A stretch of 64,000 bases of DNA. Origin: Pseudoduganella albidiflava. Its GTDB lineage: Bacteria > Pseudomonadota > Gammaproteobacteria > Burkholderiales > Burkholderiaceae_D. How positions within the stretch are numbered: position 1 is the stretch's first letter; each line of letters starts with the position of its first letter. The translations under genes and the position numbers were made by a program. Location: contig NZ_CP036401.1 in NCBI RefSeq assembly GCF_004322755.1, positions 3,410,001 through 3,474,000 on the forward strand. Reading direction: 5' to 3'. Positions 46,784 to 54,910 of this stretch are shown piece after piece. The notes under the pieces were generated by a model, which saw only the letters and a program-made list of their open reading frames with translations, ran no database searches and had not been told where the DNA came from.

Positions 46784-47002
46784 ATGCTGATCGTTGCTCT
46801 TGCCTGGATTTATGTCGTGCTGCTGATGTCGGTAACCGAGCCGACAGTCGTCGCAGGCATCATGACGTTCCTGCTCTACTGCGTTGTTCCTCTTGCAATT
46901 TTACTCTATGTGACCGGTGGATTCCGGCGCATCGGCCAGCGCCGCAGGGCGCGGCGCGAGCGGCAGGCCGCGGCCCGTGCGGACAACGATCGCCCCCACT
47001 GA
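46784..47002 (+). CDS. Small membrane protein with basic tail (72 aa)
   Basis: Two hydrophobic helices (LIVALAWIYVVLLMSV; GIMTFLLYCVVPLAILLYV) are followed by a strongly basic cytoplasmic tail (RRIGQRRRARRERQ). The family is unrecognised. The gene is divergent from phaC and convergent with pgeF, and fills the gap neatly, which supports its being real. Confidence 0.6.
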   Translation: MLIVALAWIYVVLLMSVTEPTVVAGIMTFLLYCVVPLAILLYVTGGFRRIGQRRRARRERQAAARADNDRPH

Positions 47003-47015
47003 AGCGGCCTTCCCG

Positions 47016-47807
47016 TTACTTCAGCCAGATCAGGCTGGCCTGCCGCCCCGTCACGCCGTCGCGCCGGTACGAGTAGAAACGGCCGGAATTGGAGACGGTG
47101 CAGAAATCGCCGCCCCATACCCGCCGCACGCCGGCACCCGCCAGCGCGATGCGGGCCAGCGCATACAGGTCGGCGAAATACTTGCCGGGCTTCAGGCCGA
47201 ACGGGCTAAACGCGGCGCGGATAGCCGCTTCGTCTACCCCGGGGCGGCGCAGGAACGCGTCGAGCACGTCCTGCCCCACCTCGAAGCGGTTCGGGCCGAT
47301 CGCCGCGCCCAGCCAGGCCATCAGCTCGCCCGCGCCGGCTTCGCGCATCGACGCCACCGTGGCTTCCAGCACGCCATCGGCCAGGCCGCGCCAGCCCGCG
47401 TGCACGGCGCCGACCATGCGGCCTTCGGCATCGCACAGCAGCACCGGCAGGCAATCGGCGGTGAGGATGGCGCACACCACGCCGCGCGCGGCAGCGAAGC
47501 TGGCATCGGCGATCGGCGGTTCGGCATCGATATCGATGCCGGCCGCGTCGAGCACGCGCGTGCCGTGCACCTGCGTCAGCCACACTGGCTCGGCCGGCAA
47601 TTCGGCGCGCAGGATGTCGCGGTTGCGCTCCACGCATTTCGGCGCATCGCCCACGTGGGTGGCCAGGTTCAGGCCACCGCGGCCCTGGCCATCGTCATAG
47701 GGCGCCGGGCTGACGCCACCGCGGCGCGTGGTGCACAGCACGCCGACGCCCGCAGGCAGGTCGGGCCAGTCCGGAACCAGCCATTGGGTGACGTTCTGCG
47801 TGCTCAT
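47016..47807 (-). CDS. pgeF: Multicopper-oxidase-fold (YfiH/PgeF) peptidoglycan editing factor
   Basis: This 263-aa protein belongs to the laccase-domain YfiH family. In E. coli the homologue (PgeF) removes L-Ser misincorporated at the first residue of peptidoglycan stem peptides; related proteins show purine-nucleoside activity. The metal-site motifs are in TQVHGTRVLDA, ILTADCLPVLLCD and GAVHAGWRGLADG. Its start overlaps the rluD stop by four bases (ATGA), so it is coupled to rluD. Cytoplasmic. Confidence 0.88.
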   Translation of the reverse strand: MSTQNVTQWLVPDWPDLPAGVGVLCTTRRGGVSPAPYDDGQGRGGLNLATHVGDAPKCVERNRDILRAELPAEPVWLTQVHGTRVLDAAGIDIDAEPPIADASFAAARGVVCAILTADCLPVLLCDAEGRMVGAVHAGWRGLADGVLEATVASMREAGAGELMAWLGAAIGPNRFEVGQDVLDAFLRRPGVDEAAIRAAFSPFGLKPGKYFADLYALARIALAGAGVRRVWGGDFCTVSNSGRFYSYRRDGVTGRQASLIWLK

Positions 47808-48949
47808 TCGTCGTCGTAGTCGTCGTCGCCGTCATCGTCGAATTCCCCTTCGGGATCCTGGTGCAGCGACGCTTCGTCGATGCCGCATTCCTCCAGCAGC
47901 GCGCGGAAGTCCTCCGCCAGCGGAATCTCCCATTCGCACTGCTCGCCGGTGGCCGGGTGCACCAGGCCGAGACGGCGCGCCTGCAGGGCCTGGCGGTGGA
48001 ACACGCCGGTGAGGTGCGGCTTGCCGTACACGTAATCGCCCACCAGCGGGTAGCCCAGGTGCGCCATGTGCACGCGGATCTGGTGGGTGCGGCCCGTTTC
48101 GAGGCGGCACTGCACCAGGCTGACGGGACGGCGGTCCAGTTCGCCGGACGCCAGGCGCTCGTAGTGCGTGATGGCCGGCTTGGCGCCGAAGCCGGTGGAG
48201 ACGGCCATCTTCACGCGGTCGCGCTGGTGGCGGCCCATCGGCGCGTCGATCGTGCCGGACAGGCGCGGCGTGCCCCACGCCAGCGCCCAGTATTCGCGCT
48301 TCACGGTACGCGCCTGCAGCTGGCGCACCAGGTCGGTCTGGGTCGGCAAGTCCTTGCCGATGACCATCAGGCCGCTGGTATCCTTGTCGAGGCGGTGCAC
48401 GATGCCGGCGCGCGGCACGCCGCCCAGCTGGGGCCAGCGGTGCAGCAGGCCGTTCAGCAGCGTGCCGGACCAGTTGCCCGCGCCGGGATGCACGACCAGG
48501 CCGGCCGGCTTGTTGATGACGATGAGGTGATCGTCCTCGTACACCACGTCCACGTCGATCGGCTCGGGGGCGAACGCGACATCCTCCGGCGCGGCCTGCG
48601 GCAGCACGACGATTTTTTCATCGCCGTACACGGTGGCGCGCACCTTGGCCGGCTTGCCGTCGACGGTGACGAAGCCCTCTTCGATCCAGCTTTGCAGGCG
48701 GCCGCGCGAGAATTGCGGCACCAGTTTCGCGATCACCTTGTCCAGGCGTTCGCCGCAGGCATCGGGCGTCAGCTGCAGTTCGATCGGGGCCAGCGGGTTG
48801 GCGAAACCGGCAACTTCGCCGTCGTCCGGCAGCAGGTCGTCGGCAAGCACGTCGGCTTCCAGGTCGGCTTGCAGGGTGGCGTCCAGGTCCGTGCGGAGGT
48901 CGTGGTCGGAGGGTTGGTGGGCCGGATTCGGCTCAGGATTCAATATCAC
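47804..48949 (-). CDS. rluD: 23S rRNA pseudouridine synthase RluD
   Basis: This is a protein of about 381 aa that makes pseudouridines in helix 69 of 23S rRNA. An S4 RNA-binding domain (GERLDKVIAKLVPQFSRGRL) precedes the catalytic domain with RIVHRLDKDTSGLMVIGK (catalytic Asp). Two acidic extensions are unusual: about 45 residues rich in Asp before S4, and a C-terminal tail EGEFDDDGDDDYDDE. The start is ambiguous. I chose the GTG at 48949 with GGGAAT upstream, because longer versions would overlap the bamD promoter. Divergent from bamD, a common arrangement in betaproteobacteria. Confidence 0.92.
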   Translation of the reverse strand: MILNPEPNPAHQPSDHDLRTDLDATLQADLEADVLADDLLPDDGEVAGFANPLAPIELQLTPDACGERLDKVIAKLVPQFSRGRLQSWIEEGFVTVDGKPAKVRATVYGDEKIVVLPQAAPEDVAFAPEPIDVDVVYEDDHLIVINKPAGLVVHPGAGNWSGTLLNGLLHRWPQLGGVPRAGIVHRLDKDTSGLMVIGKDLPTQTDLVRQLQARTVKREYWALAWGTPRLSGTIDAPMGRHQRDRVKMAVSTGFGAKPAITHYERLASGELDRRPVSLVQCRLETGRTHQIRVHMAHLGYPLVGDYVYGKPHLTGVFHRQALQARRLGLVHPATGEQCEWEIPLAEDFRALLEECGIDEASLHQDPEGEFDDDGDDDYDDE

Positions 48950-48964
48950 AGCATTCCCATCGGC

Positions 48965-48970
48965 TATAAT
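48965..48970 (+). promoter_or_regulatory. -10 box for bamD
   Basis: TATAAT lies 44 bases before the bamD ATG in the short divergent region with rluD. No clear -35 is visible. Confidence 0.5.
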
Positions 48971-49013
48971 CAGCCAGGTCGTATCTTGTTTAAACGTCTT
49001 CTTGCACGAGAAC

Positions 49014-49823
49014 ATGCAAAAAAAATTGAAGGTAGTCGCAGCATCCGTTGTATTCGCCAGTCTCTCGGCATGCAGCCTGTTACCGGAACAATCGGATGAG
49101 ACCAAAGGTTGGTCCGCTTCGAAATTATACTCGGAGGCCAAGGAAGAATTGGCCGGACAGCACTACGAACGGGCAATCCAGTTGTTCAACCGGCTTGAAG
49201 CGAGCTATCCGTTCGGCGTGTACGCCCAGCAGGCGCAGCTGGAAGTGGCCTATGCCTACTACAAGGCGCAGGACCAGGCCCAGGCGCTGGCCGCCGTGGA
49301 ACGGTTCATCAAGCTGCACCCGAACCATCCCAACGTCGACTACATGTACTACCTGCGCGGCCTGATCAATTTCAATGACCAGATCGGCCTGCTCAATTTC
49401 GTCTACGAACAGGATCCCGCCGAGCGCGACCCGAAGGCCACGCGCGAAGCGTTCGCCGCCTTCAAGGCGCTGGTCGACAAGTTCCCGGAAAGTAAATACA
49501 CGCCGGACGCGATCGACCGCATGAAGTACCTGATCAACGCGATGGCCGCGTATGAAGTCTACGTGGCGCGGTATTACTACCGCCGCGGCGCCTACCTGGC
49601 CGCCGCCAACCGCGCGATGGATGCCGTGCGCGAGTACGCCGATTCGCCGGCCATCGAGGAAGCGCTGTGGATCATGGTGCGCAGCTACGACAAGCTGGGC
49701 AACGTGGCGCTGCGCGACGATGCGATGCGCGTCTTCAAGCTCAATTTCCCGTCCAGCAAATTCCTCGACGAAGGCGCCCCGAAGCCGGAGCGCAAGTGGT
49801 GGAAGTTCTGGTCCGCTTCGTAA
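49014..49823 (+). CDS. bamD: Outer-membrane assembly lipoprotein BamD
   Basis: This is a 269-aa lipoprotein with signal MQKKLKVVAASVVFASLSAC (lipobox LSAC). The mature protein has about five TPR units (SASKLYSEAKEELAGQHYER, AYYKAQDQAQALAAVERFIK and so on) and the BamD hallmark RGLINFNDQIGLLN. It is a core subunit of the BAM complex that inserts beta-barrel proteins, facing the periplasm. A convergent hairpin terminator follows. The rluD-bamD divergence is conserved in many relatives. Confidence 0.95.
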   Translation: MQKKLKVVAASVVFASLSACSLLPEQSDETKGWSASKLYSEAKEELAGQHYERAIQLFNRLEASYPFGVYAQQAQLEVAYAYYKAQDQAQALAAVERFIKLHPNHPNVDYMYYLRGLINFNDQIGLLNFVYEQDPAERDPKATREAFAAFKALVDKFPESKYTPDAIDRMKYLINAMAAYEVYVARYYYRRGAYLAAANRAMDAVREYADSPAIEEALWIMVRSYDKLGNVALRDDAMRVFKLNFPSSKFLDEGAPKPERKWWKFWSAS

Positions 49824-49834
49824 GCCGGCGTACC

Positions 49835-49859
49835 GAGGCCGGGACAGCGTCCCGGCCTC
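49835..49859. terminator. Hairpin between convergent bamD and yaaA
   Basis: GAGGCCGGGAC, loop AGC, GTCCCGGCCTC; a perfect 11-bp stem, but no T-run on either side. Confidence 0.55.
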
Positions 49860-49865
49860 ATTCCA

Positions 49866-50633
49866 TCAAGCCGCGTTCCGCCTGAACACCCAGCGGCTGT
49901 CGTTCGACGCGTCCGGCGCGAACGCGTAGCCATCCACGTCGAAGCGCTTCAGCTCTTCCGGATCGAGGATGTTATTGACGGCCGCATAGCGGGCCAGCAT
50001 GCCGCGCGCCCGCTTGGCGTAGAACGAGATGATCTTGTACTTGCCGTTCTTGAATTCCTCGAACACGGGCGTGATCACCGGCACGTCGAGCTGGGCCGGG
50101 CGCACCGACTTGAAATACTCTTCCGACGCGCAATTCACCAGCCAGCGGGCACCGCCTTCGCGCGCCGCGCCGTTCAGCTCTCGCGTGATCAGGTCGCCCC
50201 AGAACGCATACAGGTCCTTGCCGCGCGGGGTGGTCAGGCGCGTGCCCATTTCTAGCCGGTGCGGGTGGATCAGGTCCAGCGGCCGCAGCAGCCCGTACAG
50301 GCCGGACAGGATGCGCACGCGGCCCTGCGCATAGTCGAGCTGGGGCGCGCTCAGCGTGCGCGCGTCCAAGCCGTCGTACACATCGCCATTGAAGGTCATC
50401 ACGGCCTGGCGCGCGTGCGTGGTGTCCATCGTCCACGAGGCGTAGCGGCCCACGTTCAGCGTGGCCAGCGCATCGGACAGGTCCATCAGGTCGGCCAGTT
50501 CGTGCGGCGCGAACTCGCGCATGCGCTCGATCAGCTGGGCCGAATGGTCGAGGAAGGCGGGGCGGGTGGCGATATCGGTGGTGGGGGGCGTATCGAGGTC
50601 GAGACTCTTTGCGGGGGAAAGCACTATCAGCAT
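49866..50633 (-). CDS. yaaA: Peroxide stress protein YaaA
   Basis: This 255-aa UPF0246 protein starts [17 protein letters not shown], the family signature. Other conserved blocks are [15 protein letters not shown] [33 protein letters not shown] and [12 protein letters not shown]. coli YaaA is induced by OxyR and limits iron-dependent DNA damage under peroxide; it binds DNA and has a fold related to a helix-hairpin-helix. The ATG at 50633 was chosen over a longer frame because it matches the family. Divergent from the PIN protein, 38 bases apart. Confidence 0.9.
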   Translation of the reverse strand: MLIVLSPAKSLDLDTPPTTDIATRPAFLDHSAQLIERMREFAPHELADLMDLSDALATLNVGRYASWTMDTTHARQAVMTFNGDVYDGLDARTLSAPQLDYAQGRVRILSGLYGLLRPLDLIHPHRLEMGTRLTTPRGKDLYAFWGDLITRELNGAAREGGARWLVNCASEEYFKSVRPAQLDVPVITPVFEEFKNGKYKIISFYAKRARGMLARYAAVNNILDPEELKRFDVDGYAFAPDASNDSRWVFRRNAA

Positions 50634-50671
50634 ATGATTCGAAACTGGCTTACTCAGAAATAATTTCCCGC

Positions 50672-51220
50672 ATGATACCTGTATTTTCCGAAGTAACGTC
50701 CGCCGAAGCAACAACTGCTGCTGCATCTGCCGAGACAACATCCGCCGAAGCAACGCCGGCCGGCATCACCGGCGCGCCGCAGCGCATCGTCATCGATACC
50801 AATGTCTGCCTCGACCTGTTCGTGTTCCGCGACCCGCGCTGGGCCGGCCTGCTGGCGGCGATCGAGAGCGGCGCCGTGGAAGCGATCACGCGGGCCGACT
50901 GCCGCGACGAATACCACATCGTGCTGCACTATCCCCACCTGCCGCTGGACGAGACTACCCGCCCGGCCAGCGCGGCGCGCTTCGACGCGCTGATCAAGGT
51001 CGTCGCGCCGCCGGAGTCGGGCGTGCGCCTGCCCGTGTGCACCGACCGCGACGACCAGAAGTTCCTGGAACTGGCGCGCGATGCCGGTGCCGACGTGCTG
51101 ATCACCAAGGACAAGGCGCTGCTCAAGCTGGCGCGGCGCCTGCGCAATGCCGGCATGTTCGCCGTGATCCCGCCGGAACAGTGGGCGCTCCCCGCGCGCG
51201 CCGATGCTGCGCTAGAATGA
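50672..51220 (+). CDS. PIN-domain protein (putative toxin-like nuclease)
   Basis: This is a 182-aa protein. After an Ala/Thr/Glu-rich low-complexity start ([20 protein letters not shown]), a PIN domain begins at [20 protein letters not shown]. The acidic metal-binding residues are visible: Asp in DTN, a Glu/Asp pair around TRADCRDEY, and Asp residues in [13 protein letters not shown] and ADVLITKD. It resembles the COG1569 group annotated as toxin components, but no antitoxin gene is adjacent, so toxin function is unproven. The low-complexity stretch is coded by imperfect DNA repeats (TCCGCCGAAGCAAC twice). Confidence 0.75.
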   Translation: MIPVFSEVTSAEATTAAASAETTSAEATPAGITGAPQRIVIDTNVCLDLFVFRDPRWAGLLAAIESGAVEAITRADCRDEYHIVLHYPHLPLDETTRPASAARFDALIKVVAPPESGVRLPVCTDRDDQKFLELARDAGADVLITKDKALLKLARRLRNAGMFAVIPPEQWALPARADAALE

Positions 51221-51245
51221 GTCGCACCCGACCGCCCACGAGCCA

Positions 51246-51304
51246 GCGAAGAACAACCCTGCGATGAACAACCAGCGATGAGCACCCCAGCGATGAGCAC
51301 CCCA
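51246..51304 (+). repeat. Four ~15-bp tandem repeats spanning the aminotransferase start
   Basis: The units are GCGAAGAACAACCCT, GCGATGAACAACCA, GCGATGAGCACCCCA and GCGATGAGCACCCCA. The last two each supply an ATG (51278 and 51293), so the start codon itself is duplicated and no Shine-Dalgarno sequence is visible. Confidence 0.85.
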
Positions 51305-52525
51305 TCTCCGCCCGCCGTTGCCCCCGCCGTGCATTCGCATGCCGCCGACGCTTTCGATCCCGCCGATGCCGTGACGCCGCCCCTCGCCACGCGCCTGCCC
51401 GCCGTCGGCACCACCATCTTTACGCGCATGTCGGCCCTGGCGGCGCAGCACGATGCCGTCAACCTCGGCCAGGGCTTCCCGGACTTCGCCTGCGATCCGC
51501 GGCTGGTGGACCTGGTCGCCGGGGCAATGCGCGCCGGCCACAACCAGTACCCGCCGATGACGGGCACGCCAGCGCTGCGCCAGGCCATCGCCGCCAAGAT
51601 CGGCGCGCTGTACGGCCATGTCTACGACGCCGACGCCGAGATCACCGTGACGGCCGGCGCCACCCAGGCGCTGACGACGGCCATCCTGTGCGCCGTGCAC
51701 CCCGGCGACGAAGTGATCGTCATCGAACCGGCCTATGACAGCTACATGCCGGCGATCGAGCTGGCCGGCGGCGTCGTGGTGCCGGTGCAGATGGCGCTCG
51801 ACGAGCGGGGCTACCACGTGCCGTGGGAGCGCATCCAGGCCGCCGTGTCGACCAGGACGCGCCTCATCGTCGTCAACACGCCGCACAATCCCACCGGCAC
51901 CGTGCTGCGCGACGCCGACCTGGAAGCGCTGGCCGGCATCGTGCGCGGCACCGATATCCTGGTGCTGGCGGACGAGGTCTACGAACACATGGTGTACGAC
52001 GGCGAGCGGCATGCGTCGATGAGCCGCCACCCCGTGCTGGCCGCGCGCAGCTTCGTCGTGTCCAGCTTCGGCAAGACGTTCCACACCACCGGCTGGAAGA
52101 TCGGTTACGTGGCCGCACCCGCGCCCCTGATGGCGGAGTTCCGCAAGGTCCACCAGTACAACGTGTTCTCTGTGAATGCGCCGATGCAGCACGGCATCGC
52201 CGGCTACCTGGCCGACCCCGCGCCGTATCGCGAGCTGCCGGCGTTCTACCAGAACAAGCGCGACCTGTTCCGCGCCGGCCTGGCCGGCAGCCGCTTCGAG
52301 CTGCTGCCGGCGGACGGCACCTATTTCCAGTGCGTGCGCTACGGCGCCATCTCGGCCATGCCCGAAGCCGCCTTCGCCGAATGGCTGACGGCCGAGGTCG
52401 GCGTGGCGGCGATTCCCGTGTCGGCGTTCTACCGCCAGGCCAGGGAATCGGGCATCGTGCGCTTCTGCTTTGCCAAGCGCGATGAAACGCTGGCGCTGGC
52501 GCTGCAACGCCTGGCGCGTATCTGA
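51278..52525 (+). CDS. Methionine-type PLP aminotransferase (YbdL-like)
   Basis: This is a 415-aa class I/II aminotransferase. The PLP-Lys is in SSFGKTFHTTGWKIGYV. Other blocks are NLGQGFPDFACDPRL, NQYPPMTGTPALRQAIA, TVTAGATQALTTAI and NTPHNPTGTVL. The pattern matches the methionine/kynurenine aminotransferase subgroup. A ~35-residue Ala/Pro-rich N-terminus (MSTPAMSTPSPPAVAPAVHS) precedes the conserved part and comes partly from the tandem repeat. Starts at 51278 or 51293 are both possible. The HD-GYP-like gene follows five bases later. Confidence 0.85.
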   Translation: MSTPAMSTPSPPAVAPAVHSHAADAFDPADAVTPPLATRLPAVGTTIFTRMSALAAQHDAVNLGQGFPDFACDPRLVDLVAGAMRAGHNQYPPMTGTPALRQAIAAKIGALYGHVYDADAEITVTAGATQALTTAILCAVHPGDEVIVIEPAYDSYMPAIELAGGVVVPVQMALDERGYHVPWERIQAAVSTRTRLIVVNTPHNPTGTVLRDADLEALAGIVRGTDILVLADEVYEHMVYDGERHASMSRHPVLAARSFVVSSFGKTFHTTGWKIGYVAAPAPLMAEFRKVHQYNVFSVNAPMQHGIAGYLADPAPYRELPAFYQNKRDLFRAGLAGSRFELLPADGTYFQCVRYGAISAMPEAAFAEWLTAEVGVAAIPVSAFYRQARESGIVRFCFAKRDETLALALQRLARI

Positions 52526-52530
52526 CCGCC

Positions 52531-53409
52531 ATGCTGCCCCACGAGCGCCTGCGCGACCTCGACGAACCGGACGGACCCGGCCACCCGGGCGCGCCGCCGT
52601 CCGTCCTGCGCGCACTGAACGCGGTGCAGCAGCGGCTCGAAGCGATCGCGGCCGCGCCGTCGCACGGCGACCCCGCCGACCTGCGCGCCACCGCACGCGA
52701 CCTGCTCCATGCCGTCGACCTGTCCGCCGACGTGGCGCTGGCCTGCGTGCTGCGCAACCAGGTGGCCGGCAGCTATGCGATGCGCCACAGCATCGAGACG
52801 GCCGTCGTCGCGGCCCTGGTGGGCCGGCGCCTGCACATGCGCCCTGCCCACCTGCTGTCGCTGGTCTCGGCCGCGCTGGCCCTGCACGCCACCGGCCGCC
52901 ATGACCAGGCCGTGGCGCAGGCCGTGCACTGCACCCGCGCCGGCGAGCCGGACTGGTTTGCCTGCCTGCTGCTCGACCATGCGCCGGATGCGGGCGCCGG
53001 CGCGGACGTGGACGCCGCCGCGCACCTTCTGCGCATGGCCGACCGCTACTGCGCCGGGATTTCACCGCGCAATTACCGCCGCGCCCTGCTGTCCGACGAT
53101 GCGCTTGGCCGCGTGCTGGAGCTGTCGCCCGATGCCGAGCTGGCGGCCGCGTTCCGCGATGAAATCGGGCCGTATCCGCCCGGTACGGTGGTGCGGCTGG
53201 CCAGCGGCGAATGGGGCATCGTCGCGCATCGCGATGGCGGCCGCCCCGCCGTATTCTGCCTGCGCGACGCCGCCGGCCGCACGTTGACCGTACCGCTGCC
53301 GCGCCGTGTCGGCGAGGACGGCTGCGCGATCGCCGCCGCGCTGGACGACGAGGACAGCGAGATCCGCGTGCCGATGAAGCAGGTGTGGGGGCCGCTGGGC
53401 AGCCTGTAG
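52531..53409 (+). CDS. Degenerate HD-GYP/HDOD-like protein lacking the catalytic His-Asp
   Basis: This is a 292-aa cytoplasmic protein. The middle (AMRHSIETAVVAALVGRRLHMRP) aligns by eye with the first helix of HD-GYP domains. The expected HDIG-type metal motif is replaced by LLSLVSAALALHATGRHDQA. The C-terminal part retains the companion signature YPPGTVVRLASGEWGIVAH seen after HD-GYP domains. It therefore looks like an inactive relative of c-di-GMP phosphodiesterases that could bind ligand or partners. It starts five bases after the aminotransferase stop, so it is probably co-transcribed. The functional link is unknown. Confidence 0.6.
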   Translation: MLPHERLRDLDEPDGPGHPGAPPSVLRALNAVQQRLEAIAAAPSHGDPADLRATARDLLHAVDLSADVALACVLRNQVAGSYAMRHSIETAVVAALVGRRLHMRPAHLLSLVSAALALHATGRHDQAVAQAVHCTRAGEPDWFACLLLDHAPDAGAGADVDAAAHLLRMADRYCAGISPRNYRRALLSDDALGRVLELSPDAELAAAFRDEIGPYPPGTVVRLASGEWGIVAHRDGGRPAVFCLRDAAGRTLTVPLPRRVGEDGCAIAAALDDEDSEIRVPMKQVWGPLGSL

Positions 53410-53458
53410 GCGGCCCGGCGTTGGCAGGGAGCCGGTCGGGTGGCCGCTAAAACATTGC

Positions 53459-53701
53459 CTGAAAAATGGGGGCCGTCCTCACACTTAAGACAAGCCAACC
53501 CAAGTGCAGAATCCGGGGTCAGGAAGGAATGCTGGCATGCATGCCGGCATCGTTCCGCAGGCGCGAAGCATGCTTCACGAAACCCCTGCTCCACCCCGTC
53601 GGGTCTGACCCCAGCAGTTCGCTGTTGGGGTAAATGCATGCGCCTTCGACGTGCCGGCTTTACTTAACGTAACAAAGTTTCAGTACGTCCCCATTTTTCG
53701 G
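53459..53701 (-). repeat. Nested-palindrome intergenic element, copy F (half-long form, reverse orientation)
   Basis: The arms are CCAACCCAAGTGCAGAATCC (from 53496) and TTCGCTGTTGGGGTAAATGC (from 53617). The centre starts GGGGTCAGGAAGGAATGCTGG and carries palindromes GGCATGCATGCC and GAAGCATGCTTC. It then switches abruptly to CGGGTCTGACCCC, so it looks like a deletion joining a long core to half of the short hairpin. Outer flanks form another inverted repeat, CTGAAAAATGGGG (53459) and CCCCATTTTTCGG (53690). Confidence 0.8.
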
Positions 53702-53741
53702 AAAAGATTGCTCGAAAAATGCGCTTGGCCGGAAAAATCCG

Positions 53742-54905
53742 CTACTCCAGCTGCCCCAGCCGCCGCTCGACGAAAGCCTGCAGTTCCGGCGCCAGCCCGG
53801 CTTCCTTCGCCTTGCCGTACGCCTCCCGCGCACCGGGGCGAAGGTCTTGGGCCTGCCGCGAGATACCCAGCCCCATCCACCACACGCCATTGCGCGGCCG
53901 CAGCGCCAGCGCCGCTTCATACTGCTCGGCGGCTTCGCGGTGCCGGCCCTGCTTTTGCAGCACGCCGGCCAGGAAAGCCCGGTACTCGGCGTTGCCGCTA
54001 GCGTGCGGCAGCGAGCGCAGCAGCGTCACGTCGGCGGGGCCGCCCCGTTCCAGCTGCAGGCGCGCCAGCACCATCGCCAGCTGGGGCTGGTTACTGTCCA
54101 GGCCCAGCCCCAGCTGCGCATGGCGCATCGCCTCGTCCGCCTGGCCGTTCTCGAGTAGCAGGCCCACCAGCGTCTGGCGTGCCGCTTCGTGGCGGGGATA
54201 GACTTGCACCGCATGCTCCAGCGCGCCCACGCCTTCGGTCACGCGGCCTTCCTGCAGCGCAGCCAGCGCGCGGCGGTAGGCGTTCTCGCCCTGTTGGCGG
54301 GACGTCAGCGTGGCGCCCTCCCCGGCCTGGCGTTCCGGCACCGCGATGGCGGGTGCGGCCGCGGTACTGTCGCGTTCCGTGCGGGGCGCTCGCGGGGGCC
54401 GCGGCCTGGCCGCTTGCGGCGTTGGTGTGCTTTCGACGGATGGCGTTGCGGCCACGGCCGGCTGCGGCAAGGCTGCCTGCCGAGGCGCAGCCGCCTCCGC
54501 AGGCGCAGGCGCAGGCGTCGCAGCCACCTGCGGCTCGGCTACCACCGCCTGGGGCGCGGGCGCCGTGGCGACCGGCTCGGCGGGAGACGGCACAGTGGGC
54601 GCGGGCACGGTAGGGTCGGGCGATGCGGAAGAAGTCACCGCAGGGGCCGGCACAGCGGGAGCAGGTACCACCGCGGCGGGAACCGCGGGGGCAAGGACAG
54701 CGGCGGCAGGCGCGGCTTCCCGGTGCAGGTAATACCAGCCGCCGGCGCCTGCGGCCACGATCAGGGCACCGATACCGGCGCCGATGGCGATCGCGGTGCG
54801 CGAGCTGCGTTCGGCCGCGACCGGGCGCACGTCGCCGCCGGCGGCCGGCCGTGCCGTGCCGCCCCGCGCATCCAGGTCCTGCAGCATCTTGTTTATCAAG
54901 CTCAT
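53742..54905 (-). CDS. mshN: MSHA biogenesis TPR protein MshN
   Basis: This is a 387-aa protein beginning MSLINKMLQDLDARGG, the MshN-type start. One membrane helix follows (AIAIGAGIGALIVAAGAGGWYYL), then a long Ala/Pro/Val-rich periplasmic linker (about residues 70-190). The C-terminal TPR region has about five repeats (YRRALAALQEGRVTEGVGALE; AEYRAFLAGVLQKQGRHREA). It probably scaffolds the pilus machine across the envelope. It is the last gene of the MSHA run. A four-unit tandem repeat sits six bases before its ATG, and no Shine-Dalgarno sequence is visible. Confidence 0.85.
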   Translation of the reverse strand: MSLINKMLQDLDARGGTARPAAGGDVRPVAAERSSRTAIAIGAGIGALIVAAGAGGWYYLHREAAPAAAVLAPAVPAAVVPAPAVPAPAVTSSASPDPTVPAPTVPSPAEPVATAPAPQAVVAEPQVAATPAPAPAEAAAPRQAALPQPAVAATPSVESTPTPQAARPRPPRAPRTERDSTAAAPAIAVPERQAGEGATLTSRQQGENAYRRALAALQEGRVTEGVGALEHAVQVYPRHEAARQTLVGLLLENGQADEAMRHAQLGLGLDSNQPQLAMVLARLQLERGGPADVTLLRSLPHASGNAEYRAFLAGVLQKQGRHREAAEQYEAALALRPRNGVWWMGLGISRQAQDLRPGAREAYGKAKEAGLAPELQAFVERRLGQLE

Positions 54906-54910
54906 TTATA

